This document shows, one piece after another, positions 33,617 through 43,407 of a DNA stretch of 64,000 nt. Numbering within the stretch: position 1 is the first letter of the stretch; each line of letters begins with the position of its first letter. Source of the DNA: an uncultured Fibrobacter sp. (GTDB lineage Bacteria; Fibrobacterota; Fibrobacteria; Fibrobacterales; Fibrobacteraceae); contig NZ_CAMZCS010000004.1 in assembly GCF_947305105.1 (NCBI RefSeq), positions 62,001-126,000 of the forward strand, given 5' to 3'. Position numbers and translations under genes: made by a program. Below the pieces are notes generated by a model. The model worked only from the letters and a program-made list of their open reading frames with translations, made no database searches and had not been told where the DNA came from.

Positions 33617-36154
33617 ATGTCCAATCCATTCAAAGAAACTCATTTGTCCGCCAAAAAAACGTTCCAAGACCTGCTATCGCCCATAGTAGGCAAGCCCGCA
33701 CTCACTTGCGCGCTCGTTCTCATGGGGACATACGCCAGTTTCGATGTTCCAACATTCGCTCCGGCACTGATGCTTACGCTCGCGATAGCGAACCACTTTT
33801 TCCCGCGATCGAGGCAATGGGTCGTATTCCTGAGCCTTGCCGCTGGCATCGTAAGCTACGATTTTGCGAACGGAGGTTCATGGTCATTCCTCCTCATGTC
33901 GGGAAATCGTTCAACATACGAACACAGCCAGCAAGCACCTCCCAAAGACGGATGCGGTCGAGTGGAATCGGTCATCCGCAGGGCCAAGGGGAACGCCTAC
34001 ATCATCAAGACGAGTGTAGGCAATGAAACCTACCGCTTAAGGATTGCAGAGCGTAAGATGCAAAGCAAGCCGAAAGTGAAAAAAACTCCGAGCGAAATGC
34101 AGGAACCCATGGTATTTGCAGACACAGCCAGTGCGGGTCAACCTTTGGATTTGTATTCCGTGACAAGCGAACCTATCGTCGTACCACGTTGGGCAACGAA
34201 AGCAACCACGGCGAGGGCGGCGAATCCGGGCGACACCCTCTGCTACAGCGCATCGTGGTACCCGGTGTCGCCCCCGCGGGTGCCGGGCGCGTTCGACACC
34301 CGCGGCTGGCTCAAGAGCCAGGGATTCGCCGCCTACGGGCGGTTCAACGACTACAAGATTGTCGGCAGCAGTTGGATTCCCGAGCGGACATTCGCCAACT
34401 TCCGCAAGTGGATTGAATCACGTTTTGCCGACTACCTCGACCCTGCCGAGACCGGACTCCTGCTAGGCCTTCTCGCCGGCGACCGGAGCGGCATTCCCGA
34501 AGCCCTCCGCAGCGATTTCCAGCGGTCCGGACTCGTCCACGTGCTCGCCATCAGCGGTTTCCACGTCGTCCTTCTCGCAGGCATCCTCATGATTTTCCTC
34601 AAGGCGACCGGGCTCCCCCTGCGCGCCGTACGGATTATCGCCGTCGCCTTGCTGTTCCTCTACATTCCCGTCACGGGCGGTTCCCCCGCCGTACGCCGCG
34701 CCGTCCTCATGTTCTCCGTGCCACAAATCGGCGCACTCTTCCAGCGACCCGCCAACACGATGAACAGCCTCGGGGTCGCCCTCATCCTCATCCTGCTCCC
34801 CGAGCCGGGCATCCTCTGGAATCCCGGCTTCCAACTTTCCGTCGCGGCCACCGCGGGCATCCTTATCGGAAGCCCGCTCAACCCGTTCGCCAACTTCCCG
34901 GAATCCCTGAAAAAGAACAAACTCTGGAACACCCTCCGAGCATTCGCCATCGACCCCACTTACGTCACCTTGTGTGCCACCCTCGCCACCGCCCCGTTCC
35001 TCGTCCACCATTTCAAGACACTCTCCCCGATGGCTTGGCTCGGGAACATCGTGGTCGTTCCCGGAATTTCGTGGGGCATGCAAGCCGGCCTTTTCGCCCT
35101 GATTTCACCTATCGACTTTATGCGCGAACATTTCTGCTACGCCGCCAGTTTCTTCTTGCGCCTGGCAAGCCTCCTTACGCGGCTCATCTCAGATTCCTCC
35201 ATCGCCTCCGTCACCATCGGGCCGTTCAGCCCGGCCATCCTTTTGCTCATCGGCTTCGCGCTGACCTTCATTCCCGCAATCCGGCGCAACCGAATTGCCC
35301 GCATCTATTGCGTCTCGTGCCTAGTCCTTTTCGCCGGGATATTCTGCTACAACAGCTACGCCAAGGTAACACACCCGACGTGGAAACTGACGACCATTGA
35401 TGTCGGACAAGGCGACAGCCATCTCGTCGAGGCTCCATCGGGCAGGCACTTCCTCGTGGATGCCGGCGACAACAGCAGGCAAGATTCCGGCAAAGACATC
35501 ATCGTTCCATTTCTGCATCACATCGGCGTGCGGGAACTCGACGCCCTCATCATAACACACCCCGACAAAGACCATTTCGGCGGCGCCAAATCCATCCTGA
35601 AAACATTCCCCGTCAAAGAGCTTTGGGCAAGCGACTGCGCCATCAAAGAACGTAAACCCGAATGGCAACAAGTCATCCAAGAAGCACGGAAAAGGAACAT
35701 TCCCATCCGAAAAATCCATCGTGGCATCCTGTGGAAAGAAACCTACTTTGAAATGCAGACCATCCACCCGCGAAACGACATCTGCGTCGAAGCCAACGAA
35801 GGGAGTATCACGCTTCGACTCAAAGGGCTCGGGCATTCCGCAGTCCTCACCGGAGACCTCACCATCAAAGGCGAAAAAGAAATCATGAAAACAGACGCTT
35901 ATCTGAAAAGCGACGTGTTAAAGCTCGGGCACCACGGTTCCAAAACATCCAGCAGCGTACCGTTCCTGAACGCAGTCAATCCCACGTACGCCATCATCCC
36001 TAGCGGGAAAAACAACCGGTTCCGGCATCCGAGCAAAGAAGTCGTACAGCGGCTCGATTCGTTGAACATTCCCTACATCAATACAGCAGAACGGGGAAGC
36101 ATATCGATTACGTTCTCCGAAGACACCACCATTATCCAGACCATGCTGGAGTAG
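33617..36154 (+). CDS. comEC: ComEC/Rec2 DNA-uptake channel
   Basis: This is an 845-residue inner-membrane protein. N-terminal hydrophobic segments and a DUF4131-like region are followed by the Competence domain (about 230-500, with LLGLLAGDRSGIPEALRSDF, SGLVHVLAISGFHVVLLAG). A metallo-beta-lactamase-like domain follows from about 590 (TTIDVGQGDSHLVEAPSG, LIITHPDKDHFGGA, LKLGHHGSKTSSS). ComEC transports single-stranded DNA across the inner membrane in natural transformation; the MBL part may degrade the other strand. The start could be ATG 33593, eight codons earlier. A single ComEC implies possible competence, relevant to the acquired DNA in this window. Confidence 0.93.
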   Translation: MSNPFKETHLSAKKTFQDLLSPIVGKPALTCALVLMGTYASFDVPTFAPALMLTLAIANHFFPRSRQWVVFLSLAAGIVSYDFANGGSWSFLLMSGNRSTYEHSQQAPPKDGCGRVESVIRRAKGNAYIIKTSVGNETYRLRIAERKMQSKPKVKKTPSEMQEPMVFADTASAGQPLDLYSVTSEPIVVPRWATKATTARAANPGDTLCYSASWYPVSPPRVPGAFDTRGWLKSQGFAAYGRFNDYKIVGSSWIPERTFANFRKWIESRFADYLDPAETGLLLGLLAGDRSGIPEALRSDFQRSGLVHVLAISGFHVVLLAGILMIFLKATGLPLRAVRIIAVALLFLYIPVTGGSPAVRRAVLMFSVPQIGALFQRPANTMNSLGVALILILLPEPGILWNPGFQLSVAATAGILIGSPLNPFANFPESLKKNKLWNTLRAFAIDPTYVTLCATLATAPFLVHHFKTLSPMAWLGNIVVVPGISWGMQAGLFALISPIDFMREHFCYAASFFLRLASLLTRLISDSSIASVTIGPFSPAILLLIGFALTFIPAIRRNRIARIYCVSCLVLFAGIFCYNSYAKVTHPTWKLTTIDVGQGDSHLVEAPSGRHFLVDAGDNSRQDSGKDIIVPFLHHIGVRELDALIITHPDKDHFGGAKSILKTFPVKELWASDCAIKERKPEWQQVIQEARKRNIPIRKIHRGILWKETYFEMQTIHPRNDICVEANEGSITLRLKGLGHSAVLTGDLTIKGEKEIMKTDAYLKSDVLKLGHHGSKTSSSVPFLNAVNPTYAIIPSGKNNRFRHPSKEVVQRLDSLNIPYINTAERGSISITFSEDTTIIQTMLE

Positions 36155-36173
36155 GTCCACATTTTTTGAAAGA

Positions 36174-36989
36174 TTACTTTTCGGAAAGAGCGTTCAACGT
36201 GACTTCGTGCAATAGCCCGTTCGTTGCGACACTCGTAAAGCCTTCGTAAATCGGTGCCGTCGGCTTGCCGTTTACATCGAAGAGTTCCGTCTTGCCGTCG
36301 ATGGTGCTGAACTTGCCACCGGCTTCTGCGAACAGCAGCGGATACGGAGCGATGTCCCAAAGCGAAACGACAGGATCCACCATGATTTCGGCGCGGCCTG
36401 CGGCCACGAGGTAATAGCCGTAGCAGTCGCCCCAACCGCGATGCAGGCGAGCGCTGCGACGGAGCTTCGCAAAACCTTCGCCAAAGCCCTTGTCTTCCAT
36501 CGTGTTCACCGTACCCGAAAGCACGAGCGCATCTTCGATTTTTTCAACCTTCGAGCAGTTCACCGGGCGGCCATCCAAAAAGGCGCCGCCACCGTTCACC
36601 GCCCACACGGCCGTATTCATCGCCGGAATGCGGATAAGGGAACACACGGGAACGTTCTTCTTGTAGAGTGCAATCAGCGTGCCGAACAGGGGAACGCCAT
36701 GCACGAAAGCCTTCGTGCCGTCAATCGGGTCAATGACCCACTGGTATTCCGCATCGGGGCTCTCGATTCCGAACTCCTCGCCAATCACGCCAAAGCCCGG
36801 AGTCTCCTTGGCCCAGAATTCACGGGCCAGTTCTTCCGTACTCTTGTCGGCAATCGTCACCGGAGTATTGTCTTTTTTCCACTCGACACCCACTCCTGTC
36901 TGGAAATACTTCAGGATGTTTTCCTGAGCCATTTCCGCCGTCTTGAGAGCGATTTTCAAGAGCTCCAGATTTTCTGCCGTCGCGGACAT
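36174..36989 (-). CDS. hisN: Histidinol-phosphatase, inositol-monophosphatase type
   Basis: The 271-residue Mg2+-dependent phosphatase has the IMPase motifs GEEFG (residue 68 region), WVIDPIDGTKAFVHGVPLFG and SLWDIAPYPLLFAEAGG. HisN-type histidinol-phosphatases share this fold, and the location one base after hisC (TAAGATG junction) makes histidine synthesis the best reading. I start at ATG 36989 rather than the in-frame codon 10 codons earlier inside hisC. A 3'(2'),5'-bisphosphate nucleotidase role is less likely. Confidence 0.88.
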   Translation of the reverse strand: MSATAENLELLKIALKTAEMAQENILKYFQTGVGVEWKKDNTPVTIADKSTEELAREFWAKETPGFGVIGEEFGIESPDAEYQWVIDPIDGTKAFVHGVPLFGTLIALYKKNVPVCSLIRIPAMNTAVWAVNGGGAFLDGRPVNCSKVEKIEDALVLSGTVNTMEDKGFGEGFAKLRRSARLHRGWGDCYGYYLVAAGRAEIMVDPVVSLWDIAPYPLLFAEAGGKFSTIDGKTELFDVNGKPTAPIYEGFTSVATNGLLHEVTLNALSEK

Positions 36990-36990
36990 C

Positions 36991-38082
36991 TTAGGCCTCC
37001 GCTTTCCATTTCTTGACAAGCATCACGAGGAACTCGTTTTCCTCGGGCTTGCCGATAGTGACACGGATGTATTCCGGCATACCGAAGCTTGTGAGGCCGC
37101 GGACAATCATGCCTTTCCTTTCCAGGAACGAGACGAGTTCACGGGCGCGTTCGCCAATCTTGACGCAGATGAAATTCGCCTGTGTCGGAAGCACCTTGAA
37201 ACCGAGTGCCGTAAATTCGCGGGTAAGGACTTCAATTCCCTCGGCATTCATCTTGCGGGTCGCTTCCACGTGGGCCGCATCGTCCAAGGCAGCGATGGCC
37301 GCCACCTGTGCCGCCTGGTTCACGTCAAACGGGGGCTTGACCTTCCAGAGGTGGCGCACCACATCCGTACTCGCGATGGCATAACCGATACGCAGACCGG
37401 CAAGTCCATAAATCTTGCTGAACGTCCTGTTGATGAAAAGGTTCGGGTGTTCATCCAAAGCCGAGAACATGTTCGGATAATCCGCAGCGGTTGCGAACTC
37501 CGAGTAGGCCTCGTCCAGGAACACCAGCACATTCTGCGGAACCTTCTTCAGGAATTCGCGAATTTCGGATTCGGTGTAGTACGTGCCCGTCGGGTTGTTC
37601 GGATTGCAGATGAAGGCTACGCGGGTTTTGCTGTCGATGGCCTTCGCCAAGTCGTCAAGCGAAGTCTTCGCATCGCCCTCGCCCACGCCAATAAATTCAG
37701 CGCCGTTCGAAAGCGTCGTAAACTTGTACACGGAAAAAGTCGGCGTAATGCCCACACAGTTGTCGCCCTGGCGGATAAAGGCTTTGCCGACCATGTCAAT
37801 AATCTCGTCGGAGCCGTTACCGACGACAATCTGTTCCGTCTTCACGCCATATTTCTGGGCAATAGCGCGGATAAGCGTCGGAGCATCGCCGCGCGGATAC
37901 AGGTGCAGGCAGTCCGCAATCTTGTGGAACGCCTCGACCGCCTTCGGGGAGGCTCCAAGCGGATTTTCGTTGGAAGCCAACTTTACAATCTTCTTGAGAC
38001 CATACTGTTCACGGATTTCCTCGATGGATTTTCCGGGAACGTAATCGGAAAGCTTAGACAGTTCTGGACGCGGTTCAATCAT
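36991..38082 (-). CDS. hisC: Histidinol-phosphate aminotransferase
   Basis: This 363-residue PLP enzyme converts imidazole acetol phosphate to histidinol phosphate. Motifs in order: KLASNENPLGASPKAVEAFH, GNGSDEIIDMVGKAF, FICNPNNPTGTYYTESEI, VFLDEAYSEF, then INRTFSKIYGLAGLRIGYAI with the Schiff-base Lys near residue 222. The C-terminal half has VLPTQANFICVKIG and GLTSFGMPEYIRVTIGKPEE. It is the first gene of a two-gene hisC-hisN unit; hisF is 11 kb away in this window, so the pathway is dispersed. Confidence 0.94.
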   Translation of the reverse strand: MIEPRPELSKLSDYVPGKSIEEIREQYGLKKIVKLASNENPLGASPKAVEAFHKIADCLHLYPRGDAPTLIRAIAQKYGVKTEQIVVGNGSDEIIDMVGKAFIRQGDNCVGITPTFSVYKFTTLSNGAEFIGVGEGDAKTSLDDLAKAIDSKTRVAFICNPNNPTGTYYTESEIREFLKKVPQNVLVFLDEAYSEFATAADYPNMFSALDEHPNLFINRTFSKIYGLAGLRIGYAIASTDVVRHLWKVKPPFDVNQAAQVAAIAALDDAAHVEATRKMNAEGIEVLTREFTALGFKVLPTQANFICVKIGERARELVSFLERKGMIVRGLTSFGMPEYIRVTIGKPEENEFLVMLVKKWKAEA

Positions 38083-38127
38083 GTTTACCTCTATTTACGC
38101 GATAAAATTTAGCTAACTTTTAACCGT

Positions 38128-38826
38128 ATGAGAAAAGTCCTGACAGCCCTACTCGTCATTCTGGCCACAAATGTATTTGCCCTCGACAACATCTGGGATA
38201 TGCGCTATACATTCGGGCCCGACAGTAGGCCGTCCCCCAAACTGGGCCTTGGTCTCGGAATGCGTTCTGACTATGACCCCAATATACTTTTCCCCATCAA
38301 CCTCACAAGCGGCCTTACAAAAAATTTTGACTTCGGTTCCAAAATCAACGTCCAGACCTACGACAAAATGGGCCACATGCAGGCATCCCTTGACGTCGGT
38401 GGGCGTTTCCGATTCAACACAACCAACTTCATCGAAGTCGATGGCTACTTTGGTCTAAACAGGAACAACGGTAGCGCAATCGTCCTCACGCTCGGTTCAG
38501 ATCAAGTTATCTCCAAGAATTTTCTGAACTATTACGAAGCCCGCGCCGGTTTCCTCGATGGAGTCACAGGCGACGGAGGCTACGTAAAGTTTGCATTGGG
38601 AATGACGCCGACCCTCATTTTCGGGCGTTTCTTGCGTTGCATGGTCGAAGTCAATACATCGGGAAGTGCCGGGCACCTTCGCGACGACTTCATGATCGAC
38701 ATCTTGCCTAAATTCGAATTCGCATTCGGAAGCACACGAGTCCGCCTAGACTTCGACATCGGCGTGATGCAAGAAAAGAACAACAACCGCAAGGGAATTG
38801 GCCTGTACGTGATGACAGCTTTATAA
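38128..38826 (+). CDS. Small outer-membrane barrel protein, unknown
   Basis: This is a 232-residue exported protein with signal peptide MRKVLTALLVILATNVFA. The mature part shows alternating amphipathic strands (PKLGLGLGMRSDYD, NFDFGSKINVQTYDKMGH, ASLDVGGRFRFNTTNFIEVD) compatible with an 8- to 10-strand barrel. No family is recognised. It is monocistronic, with an AT-rich promoter region of 45 bases towards divergent hisC, and ends at a perfect-looking inverted AGGAAGT repeat shared with clpB. Confidence 0.6.
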   Translation: MRKVLTALLVILATNVFALDNIWDMRYTFGPDSRPSPKLGLGLGMRSDYDPNILFPINLTSGLTKNFDFGSKINVQTYDKMGHMQASLDVGGRFRFNTTNFIEVDGYFGLNRNNGSAIVLTLGSDQVISKNFLNYYEARAGFLDGVTGDGGYVKFALGMTPTLIFGRFLRCMVEVNTSGSAGHLRDDFMIDILPKFEFAFGSTRVRLDFDIGVMQEKNNNRKGIGLYVMTAL

Positions 38827-38886
38827 GTAGGAAGTTAGAAGTAGGAAGTAGGAAGTCACTGTCTACTTCCTACTGTCTACTTCCTA
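38827..38886. repeat. AGGAAGT / ACTTCCT inverted repeat array
   Basis: Four purine-rich units (GTAGGAAGT, TAGAAGTAGG) are followed by a short CACTG turn and pyrimidine units (CTACTTCCTACTG twice). They fill the 60 bases between convergent stop codons, and the arms can pair as a long hairpin. This could be a bidirectional terminator. Confidence 0.7.
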
Positions 38887-41439
38887 CTACTCAACCACAA
38901 ATTTCTCGCCATCGTAGTCGATGGTTACGGGCTTTGCGGCACTCACTTCGCCAGCAAGGATTGCATGGCTCAGCGGGCGTTCCACATTCCTTTCCAGGTA
39001 ACGCTGGATCGGGCGTGCGCCGAATTCCGGCTGGTAGGCCCCATCGGCAATGGCGTCGAGAGCCTTGTCGGTCAGCGTGAGCTGCAAATCCTGACGAGCG
39101 GCGCGTTCGGCGAGTCCCTTGAATTTCAGCTTCACGATGTCCTTGATCTGCGGCTTCGTTAAGCTCTGGAACACCAGCACTTCGTCCAAGCGGTTCAAGA
39201 ATTCCGGACGGAAGAATCCGCGGAGTTCCGGCTCGATTTCCTTGAGCGTCACGGGCTTTGCATCACCCGCGCGGTTCTGGAAATGAGCAGCGCCCAGGTT
39301 CGACGTCATCAAAATCAAGGTGTTCTTGAAGTTCACGGTACGGCCCTTGCCATCGGTCAAACGACCGTCGTCAAGCACCTGCAACAGCGTATTGAACACA
39401 TCGGGGTGGGCCTTCTCGATTTCGTCGAGAAGAATCACGCAGTACGGATGCGTACGCACGGCTTCGGTCAGTTGGCCGCCTTCTTCGTAGCCCACGTATC
39501 CCGGAGGCGCACCGATCAAGCGGCTCACGCTATGCTTTTCCATGTATTCGCTCATGTCGATACGCACAAGTGCCGCTTCGCTGTCGAACAGTTCGGTCGA
39601 AAGCGCACGGGCCAATTCCGTCTTGCCCACACCCGTGGGGCCCAGGAACAAGAAGCTACCAATGGGCGCATTCTCGCGGCTGAGGCCGCTACGGTTACGC
39701 AGGATGGCTTCGGAAACCGCTTCCACGGCCTCGTCCTGGCCAATCACGCGGGCATGCAGGCGTTCGTCCAAGTGCAACAACTTGGCCTTTTCGCCTTCGC
39801 AAAGTTTCGTCACCGGAATTCCAGTCCAACGGCTCACCACGAGGGCAATCGTCTCTTCGGTCACCTCTTCGCTCAGGTCACCGTCGCCTGCAGACTTCTT
39901 GATTTCTTCCGTCTTCGCGGCAATTTCCTTTTCCAGGTTCACGATCTTGTTGTACTTGAGTTCGGCGGCGCGGTTCAAGTCGTAGCGGGCTTCGGCCTGC
40001 TCCATCTCGTCCTTCGCCTGCTGCAAGGATTTCTTGAGGCCCTGCAACTCGGCGTTTTTCGCGCGCCTCTCCTGCCAACGGTCCTGCATAGCCTTCACGG
40101 CGGCATCCGTCAAAGCCAACTCCTCACGGAGTTCTTTCAAGCGCTTCACGCTGTTGTCGTCAGTTTCCTTCGCCAAGGCCTGCTCCTCGATTTTCATCTG
40201 GAGTTCCTTACGCTGCAAGGTATCCAAGGCTTCGGGCACGGTATCCATCTGCGTCTTCACAAGGCTTGCCGCCTCGTCAATCAAGTCGATGGCCTTGTCC
40301 GGCAAGAAACGGTCGCTGATGTAGCGGTTCGAAAGTTTCACCGCAGCCACCAGCGCGTTGTCATGCAGACGCACGCCATGGTGGGCGTCAAAGCCGTCCT
40401 TGATGCCACGCAGAATGGAAATAGATTCCTCTTCGCTGGGTTCGTCGACCTGCACAGGCTGGAAACGGCGTTCCAATGCGGAATCCTTCTCGATGTACTT
40501 ACGGTATTCCTGCGTGGTCGTCGCACCGATGCAGTGCAGTTCACCACGGGCCAGTTTCGGCTTGAGCATGTTGCCCAAGTCCATGGAGCCCTCGGTCTTG
40601 CCCGCACCCACGATGGTGTGGATTTCATCGATAAACAATAGCGTGTTGCCGTCTTCTTCAAGAGCGTCCAGCACGGCTTTCAAACGTTCCTCGAAATCTC
40701 CACGGTACTTGGCGCCCGCCATCAAGGCGGACAAATCCAGCGCGAACAACTTCTTGCCCTTCAAAGCGTCAGGCACATCGCCGCGATAGATTCGCTCGGC
40801 GAGCCCTTCGACAATAGCGGTCTTGCCCACGCCCGGTTCACCGACCAGGCACGGGTTGTTTTTCGTCTTTCGGCTAAGGATCAAGATGACACGGCGGATT
40901 TCCTCTTCACGGCCAATCACCGGCGAAAGCTTTCCGTCGGCGGCCATTTCCACGAGTTCACGGCCATAGAGTTTCAAGGGAGATTGTTCTTCGGCGTTGG
41001 CAGCACCCGCAAACGGGTCCGAAAGCCAGGTTTCCACGACTTCCACGGAGCCCAGCGCATCTTCGAACACCTTCGCAAGGCCACGGTCGCCCGAGAACTT
41101 CATGAGGGCCACGAGCATGTCGCCCGGGGTCACCATGCGGTTCACCTGACGTGCCGCCTGCACGGAGGCACGCAAGATACGGTTCAAGTCATTGTCCGGT
41201 TCCACGTCGGGGTTCACGCCTTCCATACGCGGAATCTTCTGCACGAACGGTTCCAGCTTGCCGCGGAGCTCGTTCGTCTTCGCGCCTTTGGACTTATAAA
41301 GTTTTTTCAGGGTGGCATCCGGGCCTTCAACTAGCCCCACGGCCAAATGTGCCGCACCCAGGTAGGAATGCGAGCAACGGTCACGCAAGCTCTGCGCCTT
41401 CGCCAAGACTTTTTCTGCATCGTTGTTGAAATCGGACAT
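38887..41439 (-). CDS. clpB: ClpB disaggregase
   Basis: This 850-residue AAA+ hexamer rescues aggregated proteins with DnaK. The Clp N-domain covers about 1-145. NBD1 has Walker [14 protein letters not shown] (near residue 200) and [20 protein letters not shown]. The coiled-coil middle domain covers about 400-530. NBD2 has [14 protein letters not shown] (near 602) and [20 protein letters not shown]. The terminal [18 protein letters not shown] is characteristic. The presence of the full M-domain separates it from ClpA/ClpC. No CIRCE element is visible in the 300-base upstream region. Confidence 0.95.
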   Translation of the reverse strand: MSDFNNDAEKVLAKAQSLRDRCSHSYLGAAHLAVGLVEGPDATLKKLYKSKGAKTNELRGKLEPFVQKIPRMEGVNPDVEPDNDLNRILRASVQAARQVNRMVTPGDMLVALMKFSGDRGLAKVFEDALGSVEVVETWLSDPFAGAANAEEQSPLKLYGRELVEMAADGKLSPVIGREEEIRRVILILSRKTKNNPCLVGEPGVGKTAIVEGLAERIYRGDVPDALKGKKLFALDLSALMAGAKYRGDFEERLKAVLDALEEDGNTLLFIDEIHTIVGAGKTEGSMDLGNMLKPKLARGELHCIGATTTQEYRKYIEKDSALERRFQPVQVDEPSEEESISILRGIKDGFDAHHGVRLHDNALVAAVKLSNRYISDRFLPDKAIDLIDEAASLVKTQMDTVPEALDTLQRKELQMKIEEQALAKETDDNSVKRLKELREELALTDAAVKAMQDRWQERRAKNAELQGLKKSLQQAKDEMEQAEARYDLNRAAELKYNKIVNLEKEIAAKTEEIKKSAGDGDLSEEVTEETIALVVSRWTGIPVTKLCEGEKAKLLHLDERLHARVIGQDEAVEAVSEAILRNRSGLSRENAPIGSFLFLGPTGVGKTELARALSTELFDSEAALVRIDMSEYMEKHSVSRLIGAPPGYVGYEEGGQLTEAVRTHPYCVILLDEIEKAHPDVFNTLLQVLDDGRLTDGKGRTVNFKNTLILMTSNLGAAHFQNRAGDAKPVTLKEIEPELRGFFRPEFLNRLDEVLVFQSLTKPQIKDIVKLKFKGLAERAARQDLQLTLTDKALDAIADGAYQPEFGARPIQRYLERNVERPLSHAILAGEVSAAKPVTIDYDGEKFVVE

Positions 41440-41746
41440 ATAAACCTCGATTTTTGCATTTTTAACCGCGATTTATAGTGCAAAAGCCGTGCCAAGGGCC
41501 TCGTTCGACAAAAAAACGTCCAAAAACGGCTAAAAAAGCAAAAAATGTCGCATTTTTCAGCATCATTTTTTCAAAATAAGACGCACGGGTGTTTAATTCC
41601 GCACAAATCCAAAAGCAGGTCTTATAGGGGCTTTATGAGCTGAGGAAAAAAATCCAAAACAAACGCCCGCCCCTGTTGCCTATCTAACACCAAAAGACTA
41701 TATTTAGTATCAAATTCAGTCCGATTTTAAAACAAAAAGGCTCATC
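41440..41746. other. clpB upstream region and start of the cas1-cas2 island
   Basis: This 307-base gap has no ORF. It holds the clpB promoter side (AT-rich, 41440-41580), the first diverged repeat copy (41619-41652), and a probable promoter CTATATTTAG near 41698-41707 for the downstream antitoxin gene. Confidence 0.6.
41619..41652 (+). repeat. Diverged CRISPR-like repeat, upstream copy 1
   Basis: It starts GTCTTATAGGGGC, then TTTATGAGCTGAGG and an A-run. Compared with the consensus in the array it has a one-base deletion in the hairpin and several substitutions, but the GTCTTATAG start, hairpin and A-rich end are clear. Confidence 0.8.
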
Positions 41747-42022
41747 ATGAACCCGATAAAGAACATCAAGCCGATTTCGTACATCAAGGCAAATGCCGCC
41801 CAAGTTTTGGATCACGTATGCGAGTCACACACGCCTTACGTGGTCACACAGAACGGGGAGGCCCGCGGAGTCATCTTGGATGTCGATACATTCCAGACCA
41901 TGCAAGACGGGCTCAAGCTCTTCAAGTTGTTCGCGCAGAGCGAAACGGAAATCGCCAAAGGCGAAGTCATTTCGCAAAAAGACCTTTTTGATTCCCTGGA
42001 GCGCGAATTGAATGCCAAGTAA
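41747..42022 (+). CDS. Type II antitoxin, Phd/YefM family
   Basis: This 91-residue protein has the Phd/YefM N-terminal DNA-binding fold: IKPISYIKANAAQVLDHVCE, then TPYVVTQNGEARGVILDVDT. The C-terminal helix (KGEVISQKDLFDSLERELNA) would wrap the toxin. AAAGG six bases before the ATG is the ribosome site. Its 3' end overlaps the toxin gene by 11 bases, the standard arrangement for coupled antitoxin and toxin. It lies between two copies of the cas-associated repeat, so it may be one of the island's cassettes or its addiction module. Confidence 0.9.
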   Translation: MNPIKNIKPISYIKANAAQVLDHVCESHTPYVVTQNGEARGVILDVDTFQTMQDGLKLFKLFAQSETEIAKGEVISQKDLFDSLERELNAK

Positions 42023-42341
42023 AAAATTTCAGGTCATCTGGTCGAAATCGGCCGCATTCGACCTAAAATCCATCGTCACGTTCATCGCAAAAGACAGCCC
42101 CAAAAACGCCCGAGAAGTCTTGGCAAGAATCAAACGTGAATGTAAAACGCTAGAGTCGTTCCCGGACCTGGGTAAAGTTCCTGCCGAACTTGAAGCCCTG
42201 CAAATAGGGGGTTACCGTGAATTATCCATTTCGCCCTGGCGAGTCTTCTACAAGAAACTCCTCAATCAGGTTTTCGTCGTAGCCGTCGTAGATTCCAGAC
42301 GCGATCTCGAAGATGCGCTCTGGAACAGGCTGATGCGCTAG
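42012..42341 (+). CDS. Type II toxin, ParE/RelE family
   Basis: The 109-residue protein shows the RelE/ParE fold: FQVIWSKSAAFDLKSIVTFI, helix pair with KNAREVLARIKRECKTLESF, PDLGKVPAELEAL, and the closing strands GGYRELSISPWRVFYKK and VFVVAVVDSRRDLEDALWNR. Such toxins either cleave ribosome-bound mRNA (RelE) or inhibit gyrase (ParE); the sequence leans to ParE but does not settle it. The TAG stop codon (42339-42341) is part of the repeat copy 2, at the same TAG position as in the consensus. So either the repeat inserted exactly at the gene's end or the gene's last codons were recruited by it. Confidence 0.88.
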   Translation: MPSKKFQVIWSKSAAFDLKSIVTFIAKDSPKNAREVLARIKRECKTLESFPDLGKVPAELEALQIGGYRELSISPWRVFYKKLLNQVFVVAVVDSRRDLEDALWNRLMR

Positions 42342-42366
42342 GGGCTCTTTACGAGCCGAGAAAAAC
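42339..42366 (+). repeat. Diverged CRISPR-like repeat, upstream copy 2
   Basis: TAGGGGCTCTTTACGAGC followed by CGAGAAAAAC matches the consensus from its position 7 onward, with one base missing in the A-rich end. The first six bases are replaced by the toxin's last codons. Confidence 0.8.
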
Positions 42367-42376
42367 AACCTTTTTA

Positions 42377-43291
42377 CTAATTTTTCAATGCCGTAATCGG
42401 CACGACGATGACTCCATCGGGGCGTTTGTAGGCAGCGCTGCTCATTCCGCAAATAACGCAAAGATTAGATGGAGGAATGCCATCCGGGTCGTTGGAAATA
42501 TTTTTTTGTATTTCCAATAAGTTTCGTGCGGCTTCATCAATTTGATTCGCTCCGAGTTTTATTTCAAAAGCGCTCCAGCTGCCGTCGGGCATCTCGACGA
42601 CTGAATCAATTTCCCTGTTGGCATAATCTTGGTAATGGTACAATTTTCCGCCAAAGGATTTTGCATAGATATCCAGATCCCGTTCACAAAGCGATTCGAA
42701 CAGAAAGCCCAAAGTGTTCAAGTCGTGCAAAAGCTTATCTGGAGTCGCGCCCAATAGCGATGCAGCAAGCGAAGGGTCGGCCAGGTGCCTTTTTTCGGCC
42801 TGTTTAACCCTAAGCTTTGAGCGTATTTTTGTGCTGAATGGGAGCTGGTTCTCAACAAGAAAGAGTCTTTTCAAGACATCAAGATAGCTCGCGATCGTAT
42901 CCGTGTCGATATCGTCGTCATCAATTTCCTTGATGTCGTTTTTCAGGATTTTATTGGTCGCCGTGGTCGATTCGTTTCGGGCGAGTGATTTGAGCAACAG
43001 CTTCATCTTGCTCTTGTTCCGTTTGATTCCGTCGAGGCGGTCCATATCGTCGTCGACAAAGGCTTCAAGATAGGCTTTAGGAATAGCCATGGATTGTTCT
43101 GTAGTAAGTCCGAGATTGCCGGGCCACCCTCCGCGAACAACGAGTTCTATCAAATCTTTTAATTGAACGTCGCCCGTCATGACAGATTCTATTTCGCCGT
43201 TGCAGATGTCTTGTAGGGAAACGGCTCCGCTAGATGCTCCCGATTCGTATAGCGACATAGGGCGCATGCGGATTTTGGCAATTCGTCCGGT
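42377..43291 (-). pseudogene. DUF4143 AAA+ ATPase, 5'-truncated
   Basis: About 305 codons remain. The family similarity starts with TGRIAKIRMRPMSLYESG, immediately after a TAG codon at 43294-43292, and runs through the DUF4143 region (ELVVRGGWPGNLGLTTEQSM, IASYLDVLKRLFLVENQLPF, LGFLFESLCERDLDIYAKSF, YHYQDYANREIDSVVEMPDG). Intact members carry about 130 more N-terminal residues with the Walker A and B motifs; these are absent, so no ATPase activity is expected. An internal ATG could still yield a 296-residue product. The gene is opposite to cas1 and its truncated end points to it, suggesting the cas module was inserted or rearranged here. Confidence 0.8.
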
Positions 43292-43407
43292 CTAATTTTG
43301 CAAAAAAACGCCAAGAATACGCGCATTTTCAACATTTTTTAGAAATTTCTCGTTCGAGACTTAAATTTTAGCATATTTCAAATACACACAGAAACAGAAG
43401 GAGAAAC

